From positions 1 to 64,000 of the forward strand of contig NZ_NQJF01000008.1 in assembly GCF_002245495.1 (NCBI RefSeq): a DNA stretch of 64,000 nt, written 5' to 3'. The notes beneath the pieces were generated by a model. The model was not told where the DNA came from. It made no database searches and worked only from the letters and a program-made list of their open reading frames with translations. This DNA comes from Oceanimonas baumannii. GTDB taxonomy: Bacteria > Pseudomonadota > Gammaproteobacteria > Enterobacterales > Aeromonadaceae. Position numbers and translations under genes: made by a program. Of this stretch, positions 19,167-30,694 are shown piece by piece; position 1 is the stretch's first letter; every line of letters begins with the position of its first letter.

Positions 19167-20212
19167 ACATTAAAATGAGTTCTCTGGCTGCCGTACTTGG
19201 CGCTGCCCTGCCCCTGCTGGCGCACGCCGAAGAGCGTCTGTCTGTCTATGCCTGGGCCGAATATCTGCCCGAAACGGTGCTGCAGGCATTTACCAAAGAA
19301 AGCGGCATCGCCGTGGATTATGCCAGTTTCGACTCTAACGAAGCCCTTTATGCCAAGCTGAAGCTGCTGCAAAGCAGCGGTGCCAAAGAAAGCTACGATG
19401 TGATTTTTCCATCCAGCTATATGCTCAGCAAAATGGCCCGGGAAGACATGCTGCTACCGCTGGATAAAAGCAAGCTGCCCCACTTCAGCTCCCTGGAGCC
19501 GGCATTGCTGAACCGGGATTTTGACAAGGACAATACCTACAGCATGCCTTATGCCTTTGGCAGTACCGCCATTGCCGTTAACCGGGATGAACTGCCTGAG
19601 GCAATTGTGCGTGGCTGGGGTGATTTATGGCGCAACGACTTTGCCGGCCAGCTGATGCTGACCGACGATATTCGTGAAAATTTCCAGATGGCACTACTGT
19701 CACAGGGGCTGGATGCCAACAGTGAGAAGCCGGAAGACATTGCCGCTGCCTATGAGAAATTACAGACATTGCAGCCCAATGTGTTGCTGTACAATTCTGA
19801 CAACCCGCGGATGCCGTATATCACCGGCGAGACCAATATCGGGTTATTGTGGAGCGATCAGGCCTATAAAACGCAACAGGATGGCCTGAACCTGGATTAC
19901 GTTTACCCGCAGGAAGGGGCTATTTTCTGGGTAGACAGTGCCGCCATTCCTGCCAATGCCAAGGCACCGGACGCAGCACACCGGTTTCTGGACTATCTGA
20001 TGCGCCCGGAAGTAGCTGCGCAGATCATCACCGAGCTTGGCCTGGCGGTGCCCAACCAGCAGGCCAAGGCCTTGCTGCCCAAAGACATTGCGGAGCATCC
20101 CGTGCTGTTTCCGGCAGCCAGCGAGGTCGAAAACGGGCACTTTCAGCATGATCTGAGCGACGAGGTACTCGCCGTGTATGAAGGTTACTGGATAAAACTG
20201 CGTACACAGTAA
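19163..20212 (+). CDS. potD: Spermidine/putrescine-binding periplasmic protein
   Basis: 349-aa periplasmic binding protein with a signal peptide cleaved after LLAHA. The mature part begins EERLSVYAWAEYLPETVL, typical of PotD. FPSSYMLSKMAREDML and the aromatic, acidic ligand-pocket segments are present. It delivers spermidine or putrescine to PotBC. AAGGAA lies ten bases upstream of the ATG at 19163, and the reading frame before it belongs to the end of potC. A terminator follows directly. Confidence 0.95.
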   Translation: MNIKMSSLAAVLGAALPLLAHAEERLSVYAWAEYLPETVLQAFTKESGIAVDYASFDSNEALYAKLKLLQSSGAKESYDVIFPSSYMLSKMAREDMLLPLDKSKLPHFSSLEPALLNRDFDKDNTYSMPYAFGSTAIAVNRDELPEAIVRGWGDLWRNDFAGQLMLTDDIRENFQMALLSQGLDANSEKPEDIAAAYEKLQTLQPNVLLYNSDNPRMPYITGETNIGLLWSDQAYKTQQDGLNLDYVYPQEGAIFWVDSAAIPANAKAPDAAHRFLDYLMRPEVAAQIITELGLAVPNQQAKALLPKDIAEHPVLFPAASEVENGHFQHDLSDEVLAVYEGYWIKLRTQ

Positions 20213-20218
20213 TACAGC

Positions 20219-20246
20219 AGGGCCCGCATAAGCGGGCCCTTTGATT
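20219..20246. terminator. Terminator between potD and cobB
   Basis: AGGGCCCGC-ATAA-GCGGGCCCT followed by TTGATT. It lies between convergent genes and can serve both strands, though the T tract is short. Confidence 0.75.
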
Positions 20247-20247
20247 A

Positions 20248-20988
20248 TCAGCGGTAGCGATACGCTGCTTTCTGCTGCCGGCTCTGCAGTAGCTCATCCA
20301 CCCAGCCGGTCACCATTTGCGTAGCCGGACCATAACGATGCTCATCAAAGTGACTCTGCACTTCGCTCGGCTCCAGGTTAATTTCCAGGGTATGGGCATT
20401 GTGCATCGCCGCTTCGTGCACGAACCCGGCAGCCGGATAGACATTGCCCGACGTACCGATGGCCACGAAGATACTGGCCTCACTCAATGCCTGGTAGATA
20501 CGATCAAGCAACAGCGGCATTTCACCAAACCACACCACATGGGGGCGCAGCGGCTCGGGAAACTGACAGCAATGACACAAGTCAGTAGTATGCAACGGCC
20601 CTGTCCAGGTGATGGTCTGATTACTGTGAGGGCAGCGGGCTTTGAGCAGTTCACCGTGCATGTGCAACACATTCTTGCTGCCAGCCCGTTCGTGCAGATC
20701 ATCAATATTCTGCGTCACTATGGTGACTTGCTCAGGCCATTCGGCCTCGAGGCGGGCCAGCGCAATATGGGCAGCATTGGGAGCAACCAGTTGAAGCAGT
20801 TCACGGCGTTCACTATAAAAACGTTGCACCAGTTCAGGATCGCGCTTGTATCCTTCCGGTGTGGCCACGTCTTCAATGTGGTGCTCATCCCACAAGCCAT
20901 CGGCGGCCCGGAAGGTGCGAATGCCCGACTCGGCAGAAATACCTGCGCCGGTAAGTATTACGATGTTTCCTTTCTGCACGCTATGCAT
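20248..20988 (-). CDS. cobB: NAD-dependent protein deacylase (sirtuin)
   Basis: 246-aa Sir2-family enzyme that removes acetyl and succinyl groups from lysines. The NAD motif [20 protein letters not shown] is near residue 14. [12 protein letters not shown] and the catalytic HMHGEL follow, then cysteines in the zinc region (KARCPH, DLCHCC). The YSERR segment corresponds to the Tyr/Arg pair of bacterial desuccinylases. The start codon has an AGAGG only one base away, so the true start is slightly uncertain. Confidence 0.93.
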   Translation of the reverse strand: MHSVQKGNIVILTGAGISAESGIRTFRAADGLWDEHHIEDVATPEGYKRDPELVQRFYSERRELLQLVAPNAAHIALARLEAEWPEQVTIVTQNIDDLHERAGSKNVLHMHGELLKARCPHSNQTITWTGPLHTTDLCHCCQFPEPLRPHVVWFGEMPLLLDRIYQALSEASIFVAIGTSGNVYPAAGFVHEAAMHNAHTLEINLEPSEVQSHFDEHRYGPATQMVTGWVDELLQSRQQKAAYRYR

Positions 20989-21067
20989 GCCTCTGCTAAT
21001 TCCATCTTGTCCATAGGCTAACAGCCAGCGGCCTTATGGGCCAATAATGCCTTAGTCTAGGCATAAC

Positions 21068-21094
21068 AAAAAGCCAGGCTATGCCTGGCTTTTC
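21068..21094. terminator. Terminator of the pheST-ihfA operon
   Basis: AAAAAGCCAGGC-TAT-GCCTGGCTTTTC forms a strong hairpin just downstream of ihfA on the minus strand, with T-rich flanks in both directions. Confidence 0.85.
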
Positions 21095-21098
21095 AGCG

Positions 21099-21401
21099 TT
21101 ATTCCTGTTCGGGTGTCATCGCATTTTCAACCCGGGCCTTGAGCTTTTGCCCCGGGCGGAAGGTAACAACCCGCCTGGCCGAGATCGGAATATCTTCCCC
21201 GGTTTTGGGGTTGCGCCCCGGGCGCTCCCCCTTGTTACGCAGTTCAAAATTACCGAAACCGGAAATCTTGACCTGTTCCCCCTCCTCAAGAGAAGCGCGG
21301 ATCTCTTCAAAAAACGCTTCCACCATCTCCTTGGCATCCCGTTTGCTGATGCCAAGCTGGGTAAACAAGTGTTCTGCTATATCGGCCTTGGTTAACGCCA
21401 T
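21099..21401 (-). CDS. ihfA: Integration host factor subunit alpha
   Basis: 100-aa DNA-bending protein of the HU/IHF family. It starts [13 protein letters not shown] and carries the DNA-contact arm with [20 protein letters not shown] and the intercalating proline. It heterodimerises with IhfB. It follows pheT by 4 bases, the same arrangement as in E. coli. Confidence 0.97.
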   Translation of the reverse strand: MALTKADIAEHLFTQLGISKRDAKEMVEAFFEEIRASLEEGEQVKISGFGNFELRNKGERPGRNPKTGEDIPISARRVVTFRPGQKLKARVENAMTPEQE

Positions 21402-21405
21402 AAGC

Positions 21406-23793
21406 TCAATCCCTCAAGGAAGCATTAAACTCGTCGGAAACCGCCGTTACAATACGGGCCACGGTGTCGGCGATTTCCTTTTCTTCCAACGTCCGTTGGG
21501 TGTCCTGCAATACCAGGCTGAGAGCCAGACTTTTCTTGCCGTCGGCAATGCCCTGTCCTTGGTATACGTCAAACAAGTTTAATCCAACCAGCTGATTTCC
21601 GCCAACTTTTCTAACCAAATCAAGGATATCGGCGGCAGCCAGGTTCTGATCGACAACCAGAGCCAAATCACGGCGGTTAGCCGGGAAACGGGACACTCCG
21701 GCCACATCAGGCACCCGTCGCTCAGTCAGGGCGGACAGCTCAATTTCAAACAGGTATGCCTGTGACTTGAGACCCAGCTTTTTCAGCAGATTCGGATGCA
21801 GTGCACCAAAGTGACCCACGGCCTCACCGTTACGCTGCAGGCGTGCCGACTGACCCGGGTGAAGAACCGGCAACTGGGCCCGCTCCACGCTAAACGCCAG
21901 CTCATCGGCAGACAAGCTCAGCAGTGCTTCCACATCACCTTTCAGATCGAAGAAGTCGGCATTCTGGCTGTTCATGCTCCAGTGCTCGTCCACCACCGGA
22001 CCCAATACCAGGCCGGCCAGTACCGGGGTCTGACGGACGCCGTTTTCGGCTGTGTTATCCGGTACAAAGGTCAGCCCCTGCTCAAATAAACGCAGGCGGG
22101 TCTGCTGACGGTTCTGGTTATAAACAGCAGCCTGAACAAGACCCGGCCACAGAGATACCCGCATGGCAGACATATCGGCAGCGATAGGGTTAGGCAGCAC
22201 CATCTGTTCGGCGTCAGGGAACATCAGCTGCTGCTGCGTCGGATCCACAAAGCTGTAAGTAATGGCTTCCTGGTAACCCAGATCCACCAGCGCGTCCTTC
22301 AGCCGGCTCGGCGGTAAGTGCGCCTCGCGGTAGGAAGACATGGTCAGAGCAGCCTTAGGCGCCACATCGGGAATATTGTTGTAGCCGTAAATACGGGCAA
22401 CTTCTTCCACCAGATCTTCTTCAATGGCGATGTCGAAACGGTAGCTCGGCACCACCACACTCCATCCGTCGGCAGTGCTGGTCACGTCCAGTCCCAGGCG
22501 GCTCAGCATCTCGGTTACCTTGCCAGCCTCAATATTAACCCCGATCAGCCGGTTCAGTTTGTCGTGACGCAACACCACGGTGGCGGCGTCAGGCAATTTG
22601 TCTTCCGCCACGGCTTCAATGACCGGACCGGCATCGCCGCCACAGATGTCCAGCAACAGTGCGGTGGCCCGCTCCATTACCTTGTGCTGCAGCTGATAGT
22701 CAACGCCGCGCTCGAAACGATGGGAAGAATCGGTGTGCAGGCCGTAGCTGCGCGCGCGCCCGGTGATCGCCAGCGGGCTGAAGAAGGCACATTCCAGCAG
22801 CACATCACGGGTTTCCTCGTTCACACCGGTGGCTTCACCGCCGAAGATGCCGGCCATGGCTACGGGACGCTCGCTGTCGGCGATCACCAGGGTGTCGGCA
22901 TTCAGGGTTACTTCATTGCCGTCCAGCAGGGTCAGCTGTTCACCCTGCTCCGCCATCCGGACCTGGATGCCGCCGTTCAGCGTATTCAGATCAAAGGCGT
23001 GCATGGGCTGACCCCATTCCAGCAGAACAAAGTTGGTAATATCCACTACCGGATCAATGCTGCGGATACCGCTGCGACGCAGTTTTTCCTGCATCCACAG
23101 CGGCGTTTCTGCCTTGACGTTGATGTTCCTGACCACCCGGCCCAGATAGCGGGGACAGGCATCGGGGGCATGCAGCTGAATATCGAAACGGTCATTGATG
23201 GTGGCGGCAACCGGAGTTATTTCGGGCCAGGATACATCTTTGCTGTTAAGCACACCCACTTCCCGGGCCAGACCGGCCAGGCTCAGGCAGTCGGCACGGT
23301 TCGGGGTCAGATCCACTTCAATGATGACATCGTTCAGGGACAGGTATTCACGGACGTCTGTACCCACAGGAGCATCGGCAGGCAGCTCGATGATGCCATC
23401 CGATTCCACGTCGATGCCCAGCTCGCTGTAAGAGCACAGCATGCCGTGTGACGGTTGGCCACGCAGCTTGGCTTTCTTGATTTTAAAATCGCCGGGCAGC
23501 ACAGCCCCGACCACTGCCACTGCAACTTTTAAGCCCTGGCGACAGTTGGGCGCACCACAGACGATATCGAGCAGCTCATCGCCACCTACGTTGATTTTGG
23601 TCACCCGCAGCTTGTCAGCATCCGGGTGCTGGCCACACTCCACCACTTCGCCCACAACGACCTGAGAAAAGTCGCCGGCAACAGGCTCAATGCCGTCTAC
23701 TTCCAGCCCAGCCATGGTAATTTGTTCGGCAAGGGCCTCGGCATTAAGACCGGTGTGGATCCATTCATCCAGCCATGATTTTGAAAACTTCAT
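21406..23793 (-). CDS. pheT: Phenylalanine--tRNA ligase beta subunit
   Basis: 795 aa, normal length. It starts [12 protein letters not shown] and contains the tRNA-binding domain ([26 protein letters not shown]), the B3/B4 editing domain, B5 and the C-terminal ferredoxin-fold anticodon-binding domain ([17 protein letters not shown]). With PheS it forms the (alpha-beta)2 class II synthetase. It lies 15 bases downstream of pheS. Confidence 0.97.
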   Translation of the reverse strand: MKFSKSWLDEWIHTGLNAEALAEQITMAGLEVDGIEPVAGDFSQVVVGEVVECGQHPDADKLRVTKINVGGDELLDIVCGAPNCRQGLKVAVAVVGAVLPGDFKIKKAKLRGQPSHGMLCSYSELGIDVESDGIIELPADAPVGTDVREYLSLNDVIIEVDLTPNRADCLSLAGLAREVGVLNSKDVSWPEITPVAATINDRFDIQLHAPDACPRYLGRVVRNINVKAETPLWMQEKLRRSGIRSIDPVVDITNFVLLEWGQPMHAFDLNTLNGGIQVRMAEQGEQLTLLDGNEVTLNADTLVIADSERPVAMAGIFGGEATGVNEETRDVLLECAFFSPLAITGRARSYGLHTDSSHRFERGVDYQLQHKVMERATALLLDICGGDAGPVIEAVAEDKLPDAATVVLRHDKLNRLIGVNIEAGKVTEMLSRLGLDVTSTADGWSVVVPSYRFDIAIEEDLVEEVARIYGYNNIPDVAPKAALTMSSYREAHLPPSRLKDALVDLGYQEAITYSFVDPTQQQLMFPDAEQMVLPNPIAADMSAMRVSLWPGLVQAAVYNQNRQQTRLRLFEQGLTFVPDNTAENGVRQTPVLAGLVLGPVVDEHWSMNSQNADFFDLKGDVEALLSLSADELAFSVERAQLPVLHPGQSARLQRNGEAVGHFGALHPNLLKKLGLKSQAYLFEIELSALTERRVPDVAGVSRFPANRRDLALVVDQNLAAADILDLVRKVGGNQLVGLNLFDVYQGQGIADGKKSLALSLVLQDTQRTLEEKEIADTVARIVTAVSDEFNASLRD

Positions 23794-23808
23794 TATTGCT
23801 CCTGCCGC

Positions 23809-24834
<1,026 letters not shown>

Positions 24835-24901
24835 TTAGAAAGGTCTTGATAATAAAGGAAATGCCCGTTTGCTTCCAGCCTGCAGCCGGTGTAAGGGCAA
24901 T

Positions 24902-24928
24902 AAAAAAGGAGGCCGGAGCCTCCTTTGA
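24902..24928 (-). terminator. Terminator or attenuator after rplT
   Basis: On the minus strand AAAGGAGGC-TCC-GGCCTCCTTTTTT is a hairpin with a run of T. It lies 20-45 bases downstream of rplT and upstream of pheS, so it separates the ribosomal genes from pheST. Confidence 0.85.
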
Positions 24929-24946
24929 AAACTGTCGTAAACCGAC

Positions 24947-25303
24947 TTAAGCCAGGGCTTCTTTTGCTTTGGCAACCAAAGCAGTGAAGGTGGTTTTGTC
25001 GTGTACGGCAATATCAGCCAGGATCTTGCGATCGATTTCAACAGAGGCCTTTTTCAGACCATTGATGAAGCGGCTGTAAGACAGACCGTTCTGACGGGAA
25101 GCCGCGTTGATACGGGCAATCCACAGCTGACGGAACTGACGCTTCTTCTGACGACGGTCACGATAGGCATACTGACCGGCTTTGGTTACAGCCTGTACCG
25201 CTACGCGATAAACGCGTGAACGGGCACCGTAATAACCTTTGGCCTGTTTCAGAATTTTCTTGTGACGAGCGCGTGCAGTTACACCACGTTTAACTCTTGG
25301 CAT
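24947..25303 (-). CDS. rplT: 50S ribosomal protein L20
   Basis: 118 aa, starting [28 protein letters not shown], the conserved L20 N-terminus. L20 is an early 23S-binding assembly protein and in E. coli represses its own operon by binding the mRNA leader of rpmI. It is 14 bases from rpmI. Confidence 0.98.
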   Translation of the reverse strand: MPRVKRGVTARARHKKILKQAKGYYGARSRVYRVAVQAVTKAGQYAYRDRRQKKRQFRQLWIARINAASRQNGLSYSRFINGLKKASVEIDRKILADIAVHDKTTFTALVAKAKEALA

Positions 25304-25317
25304 TGTTCACTCTCCTC

Positions 25318-25515
25318 TTAAGCGGTGGGCAGCATGGATTTGATCTGGGCAACGTCAGACGCCGCTACCAGACACTTACCGCGCAGCTGACGCTTACGCT
25401 TGGTGCTTTTCTTGGTGAGGATGTGACGCAGGTGGGACTGCTTGCGCTTGAAGCCACCAGAGCCGGTCTTTTTAAAGCGCTTGGCAGCGCCTTTGTTGGA
25501 TTTCATCTTAGGCAT
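25318..25515 (-). CDS. rpmI: 50S ribosomal protein L35
   Basis: 65 aa, highly basic, starting [20 protein letters not shown]. Second gene of the infC-rpmI-rplT block. The 74 bases upstream, up to infC, contain a small AGCCGG...CCGGCT stem that may take part in L20 control. Confidence 0.98.
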   Translation of the reverse strand: MPKMKSNKGAAKRFKKTGSGGFKRKQSHLRHILTKKSTKRKRQLRGKCLVAASDVAQIKSMLPTA

Positions 25516-25589
25516 GAAATACTCCGCATTGTTAATAACATCAAACAGACAAGGCGAGCCGGACGCAATGCCCGGCTACTTGCAAAACC

Positions 25590-26132
25590 TTACTGTTTCT
25601 TTTTAGGGGCAAGCACCATCACTGCCTGGCGGCCTTCCAGCTTGGGAAAGGACTCAACCACAGCAAGCTCTTCGAGTTCGGTTTTGATGCGGTTAAGCAG
25701 GTCAAAACCCAGCTCCTGGTGCGCCATTTCACGACCACGGAACCGCAGCGTGACTTTGGCTTTGTTGCCTTCTTCCAAAAAGCGAATCAGGTTGCGTAGC
25801 TTTACCTGATAGTCGCCTTCATCAGTACCGGGCCGGAATTTAATTTCCTTGACCTGGATTTGTTTCTGCTTTTTCTTCTGTTCCTTTGTCGCTTTACTTT
25901 TTTCGTAAAGGAACTTGCCGTAATCCATGATACGGCAAACGGGAGGCTCGGCATTGGGACTGATTTCTACCAGATCGACGCCCGCCTCGCTGGCAGCGCT
26001 CAGTGCCTCATTGATGGACACGACCCCCAATGCTTCACCTTCCAGGCCGACCAGACGAACTTCTTTCAGTCGGATTTCTTCATTCAGTCGATTACGGGGA
26101 GCGGGCTTGCCCCCTTTTTTGGCGCCTTTTAT
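25590..26132 (-). CDS. infC: Translation initiation factor IF-3, AUA start codon
   Basis: 180 aa, the same length as E. coli IF-3, if translation begins at the ATA codon 26132-26130 ([20 protein letters not shown]). A GGAGG site sits seven bases upstream (26140-26144). The first in-frame ATG is at 26030 and would remove the conserved N-terminal domain. E. coli infC uses AUU and is controlled by IF-3 itself, which rejects such starts; AUA should allow the same autoregulation. The start codon overlaps the thrS stop by two bases. Confidence 0.93.
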   Translation of the reverse strand: MKGAKKGGKPAPRNRLNEEIRLKEVRLVGLEGEALGVVSINEALSAASEAGVDLVEISPNAEPPVCRIMDYGKFLYEKSKATKEQKKKQKQIQVKEIKFRPGTDEGDYQVKLRNLIRFLEEGNKAKVTLRFRGREMAHQELGFDLLNRIKTELEELAVVESFPKLEGRQAVMVLAPKKKQ

Positions 26133-28063
26133 AACCTATCCTCCACTGTTTTCTTTCCGCGGGTCTGAACCTCTTCCTTGATGAGGGCAATCAGTGCCTC
26201 AACATCAAAGGTTCCCAGATCCTGGCCTTTTCGGGTACGAACCGCTACCTTGCCGGCTTCGACTTCTTTGTCGCCGCAGACCAGCATGAAAGGTACCCGC
26301 TTAAGAGTATGCTCCCGGATTTTAAAGCCAATTTTCTCATTTCTCAAGTCTGCCTTGGCCCGAATTCCAATATTATTCAGGGACTCAACCAGATTTTTGG
26401 CATAATCGGCCTGGTTATCGGTAATATTCAGTACCACAGCCTGAGTCGGAGCCAGCCAGGTCGGGAACAAACCGGCGTATTCCTCGATCAGAATACCGAT
26501 GAAGCGCTCGAGAGAGCCCAGGATGGCACGGTGGATCATCACCGGCACGTGGCGCTCGTTATCTTCACCGACATAGCTGGCACCCAAACGGCCCGGCAGA
26601 GCAAAATCAAGTTGTACCGTACCACATTGCCAGGCACGATTCAGGCAGTCATGCAGAGTAAATTCGATTTTCGGGCCATAAAACGCCCCCTCGCCCGGCT
26701 GCAGCTCATATTCAATGCCATAGGCCTTGAGCGCTTCTTCCAGGGCCAGCTCGGCCTTGTCCCAGATTTCATCACTGCCGATGCGCTGCTCCGGACGGGT
26801 GGACAGCTTGACCGCAATGTTGGTGAAACCAAAGGTTTCATAAGTGTCATACACCATCTTGATGCAGGCAGACACTTCACTCTGAATTTGGTCTTCGGTA
26901 CAGAAGATGTGGGCATCATCCTGGGTAAAGCCACGCACCCGCATCAGACCATGCAACGCACCGCTGGGCTCGTTACGATGACAGCAACCAAACTCAGCCA
27001 TCCGCAGCGGCAAATCCCGGTAGGACTTGAGGCCCTGATTGAAGATCTGTACATGGCCCGGACAGTTCATCGGCTTGATGGCGTAGTCCCGGCTTTCGGA
27101 GTGGGTGGTGAACATGTTTTCGGCATACTTGTCCCAGTGACCGGACTTCTCCCACAATACCCGGTCCATCATGAAGGGACCTTTCACCTCTTCATATTTG
27201 TATTCGCGAAGTTTGTCACGCACAAAGCCTTCCAGCTCACGGAAGATGGTCCAGCCATCATTGTGCCAGAACACCATGCCCGGAGCTTCTTCCTGCATAT
27301 GATACAGGTCGAGCTGTTTGCCTATTTTGCGGTGATCACGCTTGGCGGCTTCTTCGAGCTGCACCAGATAAGACTTGAGCGCTTTTTTGTCAGCCCAGGC
27401 GGTACCATAAATGCGTTGCAGCATCTTGTTTTTGGAATCACCACGCCAGTATGCTCCGGATACCTTCTGCAGTTTGAAATGCTGACAGAAGCGCATGTTG
27501 GGCACGTGCGGGCCACGACACATGTCGACATATTCTTCGTGGTGATACAGACCGGGCTTATCGTTCTGGCTCACGTTTTGATCGAGGATCTCGATTTTGT
27601 ATGACTCATGCCGACGGGCAAAAGTATCCCGCGCTTCCTGCCAGCTGACCTTTTTCTTGATCACCGCGTATTCGGTTTTGGCCAGCTCCAGCATACGGGC
27701 TTCAAGCTTCTGAATGTCTTCTTCGGTCAGCGTATGCTCGAGGTCAACATCATAATAAAAGCCGTTTTCGATCACCGGGCCAATGGCCATACGGGTGTCG
27801 GGCCACAGCTGCTTGATGGCGTGTCCCAGCAGGTGAGCACAGGAGTGACGGATGATCTCCAGACCATCCTGATCCCTGGCGGTAATGATCGAAAGGCTGG
27901 CATCGTTGCTGATCAGCTCACAGGCATCCGCCAGCTCACCGTCAATGCGACCGGCGATGCAGGCCTTGGCCAGACCCGGACCAATGTCCTGGGCAACATC
28001 CATAATGGTGACGGGGTTGTCGAAATGGCGTTGACTGCCATCAGGAAGAGTAATTGTCGGCAT
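26129..28063 (-). CDS. threonyl thrS: Threonine--tRNA ligase
   Basis: 644 aa, full length. It has the TGS domain ([25 protein letters not shown]), the editing domain ([14 protein letters not shown] and the later CRGPHV), the class II core with [15 protein letters not shown] and the C-terminal anticodon-binding domain. AAGGA lies before the start. Its stop TAA overlaps the infC start (TTATAA on the coding strand), so the two are probably translationally coupled. Confidence 0.97.
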   Translation of the reverse strand: MPTITLPDGSQRHFDNPVTIMDVAQDIGPGLAKACIAGRIDGELADACELISNDASLSIITARDQDGLEIIRHSCAHLLGHAIKQLWPDTRMAIGPVIENGFYYDVDLEHTLTEEDIQKLEARMLELAKTEYAVIKKKVSWQEARDTFARRHESYKIEILDQNVSQNDKPGLYHHEEYVDMCRGPHVPNMRFCQHFKLQKVSGAYWRGDSKNKMLQRIYGTAWADKKALKSYLVQLEEAAKRDHRKIGKQLDLYHMQEEAPGMVFWHNDGWTIFRELEGFVRDKLREYKYEEVKGPFMMDRVLWEKSGHWDKYAENMFTTHSESRDYAIKPMNCPGHVQIFNQGLKSYRDLPLRMAEFGCCHRNEPSGALHGLMRVRGFTQDDAHIFCTEDQIQSEVSACIKMVYDTYETFGFTNIAVKLSTRPEQRIGSDEIWDKAELALEEALKAYGIEYELQPGEGAFYGPKIEFTLHDCLNRAWQCGTVQLDFALPGRLGASYVGEDNERHVPVMIHRAILGSLERFIGILIEEYAGLFPTWLAPTQAVVLNITDNQADYAKNLVESLNNIGIRAKADLRNEKIGFKIREHTLKRVPFMLVCGDKEVEAGKVAVRTRKGQDLGTFDVEALIALIKEEVQTRGKKTVEDRL

Positions 28064-28251
28064 GAAATGTCCTTAACAGTGGTGCACCCTACCAAAGCGC
28101 ACATGTATGTGATGAAAAGAATAATGATTCATGATATTCCCGACCATCTGGCGTTACCCGGCCAGCCTGGCACGCAATGGGTGTTATCCGGCGGCACAGG
28201 TCGGGAGCAAAAGAGTATCAGAATTCATCTGACATCGCCATGACGGGACGG

Positions 28252-28692
28252 TTATCCGGACGGGTTTTCAACGGCCAGTTTGAGCTGAATAAAGCGATTG
28301 TGGGGAATATAAAGCAGCTCGGCGACCTGGCGTATGATGCCTTCCTCCTGAGGATCCAGCTCACCATCGGCGAGCGCCATTTGCCACAGGGCCTGTAATA
28401 TTGACTCACGACGCACTATGGGCAGCGCTTTCAGGTGGCGGGTAAATTCGTATAAGGAGATGGCCTCATCCTGATATGCCCTGCCCTGCTGCAACCACTG
28501 ATGAACCTCATCCGGGGGCCGGCCGGAAATGCGACATAATAACGACTCCAGACACCCTTGCTCATCGCCGGTGGCGACACCATCAGCGAGCATCACTTCA
28601 CTCAACAGGGCTGCTATCGCCACTTCTTCCTGCATCGCGACAGGATCCTCTGCGGGTGAGTGGTTCAGCCATTGCTTGATACGTTCAATCAT
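28252..28692 (-). CDS. TerB-like helical protein
   Basis: 146 aa, predicted all-helical and cytoplasmic. VAIAALLSEVMLADGVATGDEQ and ALWQMALADGELDPQEEGIIRQVAELL are the paired acidic helix-loop segments (ADG-x-x and ADGELxxxE) of the TerB tellurite-resistance fold. The family is widespread and its function outside ter operons is not established. It is a single gene, with no terC or terD next to it. Confidence 0.8.
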   Translation of the reverse strand: MIERIKQWLNHSPAEDPVAMQEEVAIAALLSEVMLADGVATGDEQGCLESLLCRISGRPPDEVHQWLQQGRAYQDEAISLYEFTRHLKALPIVRRESILQALWQMALADGELDPQEEGIIRQVAELLYIPHNRFIQLKLAVENPSG

Positions 28693-28778
28693 GCAGATTC
28701 CTCGTTGGTTAAGTCACTGACGGCAACTGCTTTTAGCCTATACTGGTGGCAAAACATGAGTCAGTGGAGTGAAAGTGT

Positions 28779-29654
28779 ATGTGGCCAGCGATAGCCAGTC
28801 AGATCGGTGAGGCAATGCACACCGACTTCAATATCACCGAGCGTTCACAGATCAGTGGTGGTGAAATCAACCAGGCATTTCGTATCAGCGATGGCCGGCA
28901 TACGTTCTTCGTTAAATTAAATGACCGTGCCGGTGTGGATATGTTCCGTGCGGAATGGACCGCCCTCGAGCATTTGCTTAATACTCAGACACTCAAGGTT
29001 CCCCGCCCCGTGTGTTGTGGCACCACGGTCAGCAGCAGCTTTCTGGTACTGGAATATATACCGCTTGGCCACGCCGGAGATCAGGACTGGCATATGCTGG
29101 GCCGGCAGCTGGCTCACCTGCACATGGGTTCGGCACAGCCCATGTATGGCTGGGACGAAGACAACTTTATCGGTACCACAGTACAACCCAATATCTGGCA
29201 TAAAAAATGGGCGACCTTTTTTGCCGAGCAGCGCATTGGCTGGCAATTGCAGTTGCTGAATGAAAAAGGCATTCACTTTGGTGATATTGAAGAGATCACC
29301 GGGGCAATCAAAAACCGGCTGGCCGGTCATCAGCCCAGGGCAAGTTTGTTGCACGGCGATTTGTGGCGTGGCAATCTTGGGTTTGATGATCAACAGGGCG
29401 TTCTGTTTGACCCTGCCAGTTACTTCGGCGACCGGGAAACCGATATTGCCATGACCGAACTTTTCGGCCAGTTTCCCAGCTCTTTTTATCAGGGTTACGA
29501 TGCGGTCTGGCCCCGGGGTGAAGGCTATCGGGAACGACGGGATATTTATAATCTCTATCACCTGCTGAACCACGTGAACCTGTTTGGTGAGGCCTATATA
29601 AAGCAGGCCAAAACCAGTTTATTCAACATTATTGCCTATCAGGAGAAGCCATAA
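28779..29654 (+). CDS. yniA: Fructosamine/ketosamine-3-kinase family protein
   Basis: 291 aa, similar along its length to E. coli YniA. It keeps the kinase features SGGEINQAF (nucleotide loop), VKLN (lysine), LLHGDLWRGN (catalytic loop) and FDPASYFGDRETDIAM (metal site). Members phosphorylate ketosamines on glycated molecules or small sugars; the substrate here is unknown. The stop overlaps the next start as TAATG. Confidence 0.88.
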   Translation: MWPAIASQIGEAMHTDFNITERSQISGGEINQAFRISDGRHTFFVKLNDRAGVDMFRAEWTALEHLLNTQTLKVPRPVCCGTTVSSSFLVLEYIPLGHAGDQDWHMLGRQLAHLHMGSAQPMYGWDEDNFIGTTVQPNIWHKKWATFFAEQRIGWQLQLLNEKGIHFGDIEEITGAIKNRLAGHQPRASLLHGDLWRGNLGFDDQQGVLFDPASYFGDRETDIAMTELFGQFPSSFYQGYDAVWPRGEGYRERRDIYNLYHLLNHVNLFGEAYIKQAKTSLFNIIAYQEKP

Positions 29655-30397
29655 TGCCTCCCGTGGTCTTGTTAACCGGTGCTGCACGACGGATTGGTGC
29701 CGAAATCAGCCGCTGCCTGCACGCGAGGGGATTCAACCTTGTGCTGCATTATCACAACAGTGAAGCACAGGCAGGTATGCTTGCCAATGAGCTGAACACG
29801 GTCCGCCCCAACAGTGTTCAATTGCTGCAGCAGGATCTCACCCAGCTCGATGCCATCAATGCTATGGCCGATCGAGCATTAGGCTGCTTTGGTCGTATCA
29901 GTGCTCTGATTAATAACGCATCCGCTTTTTACCCCACCCGCTTCGGAGAGATTACCCCAACCCAATGGCTGGAGCTCTCGGCGACCAACGCGGTGGCTCC
30001 CTTGCTATTGAGTCAGGCACTGCTGCCTTCACTGCAACAGGAGAAAGGCAACATAGTGAATATGGTGGATATCCACGCTGCCAACGGGTTACGAGATCAC
30101 CTGCCCTACAGCATGGCCAAAAATGCCCTGATGACCTTGACCCGGGCTTTGGCCGCAGAGCTGGCTCCTCTGGTACGGGTCAATGGTATCGCACCCGGCC
30201 CCATTCTCTGGCCTGAGCATGAACTGAATGATGTCCAGAAACAGCGGGTGCTGGCGTCTGTCCCCATGGGCCGGCTGGGAACCCCTGGTGAAATCGCCGA
30301 CACCGTTGCCTTTTTATTGGAAGGACCGGCCTATCTGACCGGTCAGATCATTGCGCTTGACGGAGGCCGTTCATGCCAGAGTCTGCCCGATGCCTGA
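29654..30397 (+). CDS. Pteridine reductase (SDR family)
   Basis: 247-aa short-chain dehydrogenase. The cofactor loop TGAARRIG is the pattern that marks pteridine reductases. NNASAFYP, the catalytic Y-S-M-A-K and the C-terminal GQIIALDGGRS are present. It probably reduces dihydrobiopterin or dihydromonapterin with NADPH, like FolM or PTR1. It is coupled to the yniA-like gene and followed 16 bases later by the CPXCG gene. Confidence 0.82.
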   Translation: MPPVVLLTGAARRIGAEISRCLHARGFNLVLHYHNSEAQAGMLANELNTVRPNSVQLLQQDLTQLDAINAMADRALGCFGRISALINNASAFYPTRFGEITPTQWLELSATNAVAPLLLSQALLPSLQQEKGNIVNMVDIHAANGLRDHLPYSMAKNALMTLTRALAAELAPLVRVNGIAPGPILWPEHELNDVQKQRVLASVPMGRLGTPGEIADTVAFLLEGPAYLTGQIIALDGGRSCQSLPDA

Positions 30398-30413
30398 TGA
30401 TCAGGAGGACCAC

Positions 30414-30617
30414 ATGCGTGAGTATTTTGAGACTAATGTTGTCTGCCCTCATTGCGGCCATCATACCCGTATTGAGGTTGATGCCACTGCCGGGGATCAG
30501 GACTATTACGAAGATTGTCAGGCCTGCTGTAACGCCATGCATATTCATGTGTTAAGAAATGAGCTGACCGATAATGTTGAGATCAGCGTTGATGCTGATG
30601 ATGAGCAATATTTCTGA
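30414..30617 (+). CDS. CPXCG motif-containing cysteine-rich protein
   Basis: 67-aa small acidic protein starting MREYFETNVVCPHCGHH. It has a CPxCG knuckle and a second pair in DCQACC, so it probably binds one zinc. An AGGAGG site lies seven bases before the ATG at 30414; the longer frame from 30351 overlaps the reductase gene and is rejected. Function unknown. Confidence 0.85.
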   Translation: MREYFETNVVCPHCGHHTRIEVDATAGDQDYYEDCQACCNAMHIHVLRNELTDNVEISVDADDEQYF

Positions 30618-30661
30618 TGCTGGTATATTTCGGTAACAACTGAAGGTAGGTATAACCAAGA

Positions 30662-30686
30662 GGCCCCCTTTATGAATAAGGGGGCT
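30662..30686 (-). terminator. Possible terminator of the prephenate-dehydratase-like gene
   Basis: On the minus strand GCCCCCTT-ATTCATA-AAGGGGGC forms a stable stem just after the stop of the gene ending at 30695. The T tract that follows is poor (CTCTTGG), so efficiency is uncertain. Confidence 0.5.
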
Positions 30687-30694
30687 GGGCATGA

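Noticed and set aside
22318..23451. 377-codon plus-strand frame opposite pheT
   Set aside because: Shadow of pheT; no motif and no ribosome site.
26309..27604. 431-codon plus-strand frame opposite thrS
   Set aside because: Shadow of the conserved thrS gene on the other strand; composition is histidine-rich and unlike a real protein.
28252..28692. TerB-like gene as part of a tellurite resistance or phage defence cluster
   Set aside because: No terC, terD, terZ or other ter genes are adjacent; the neighbours are housekeeping genes.
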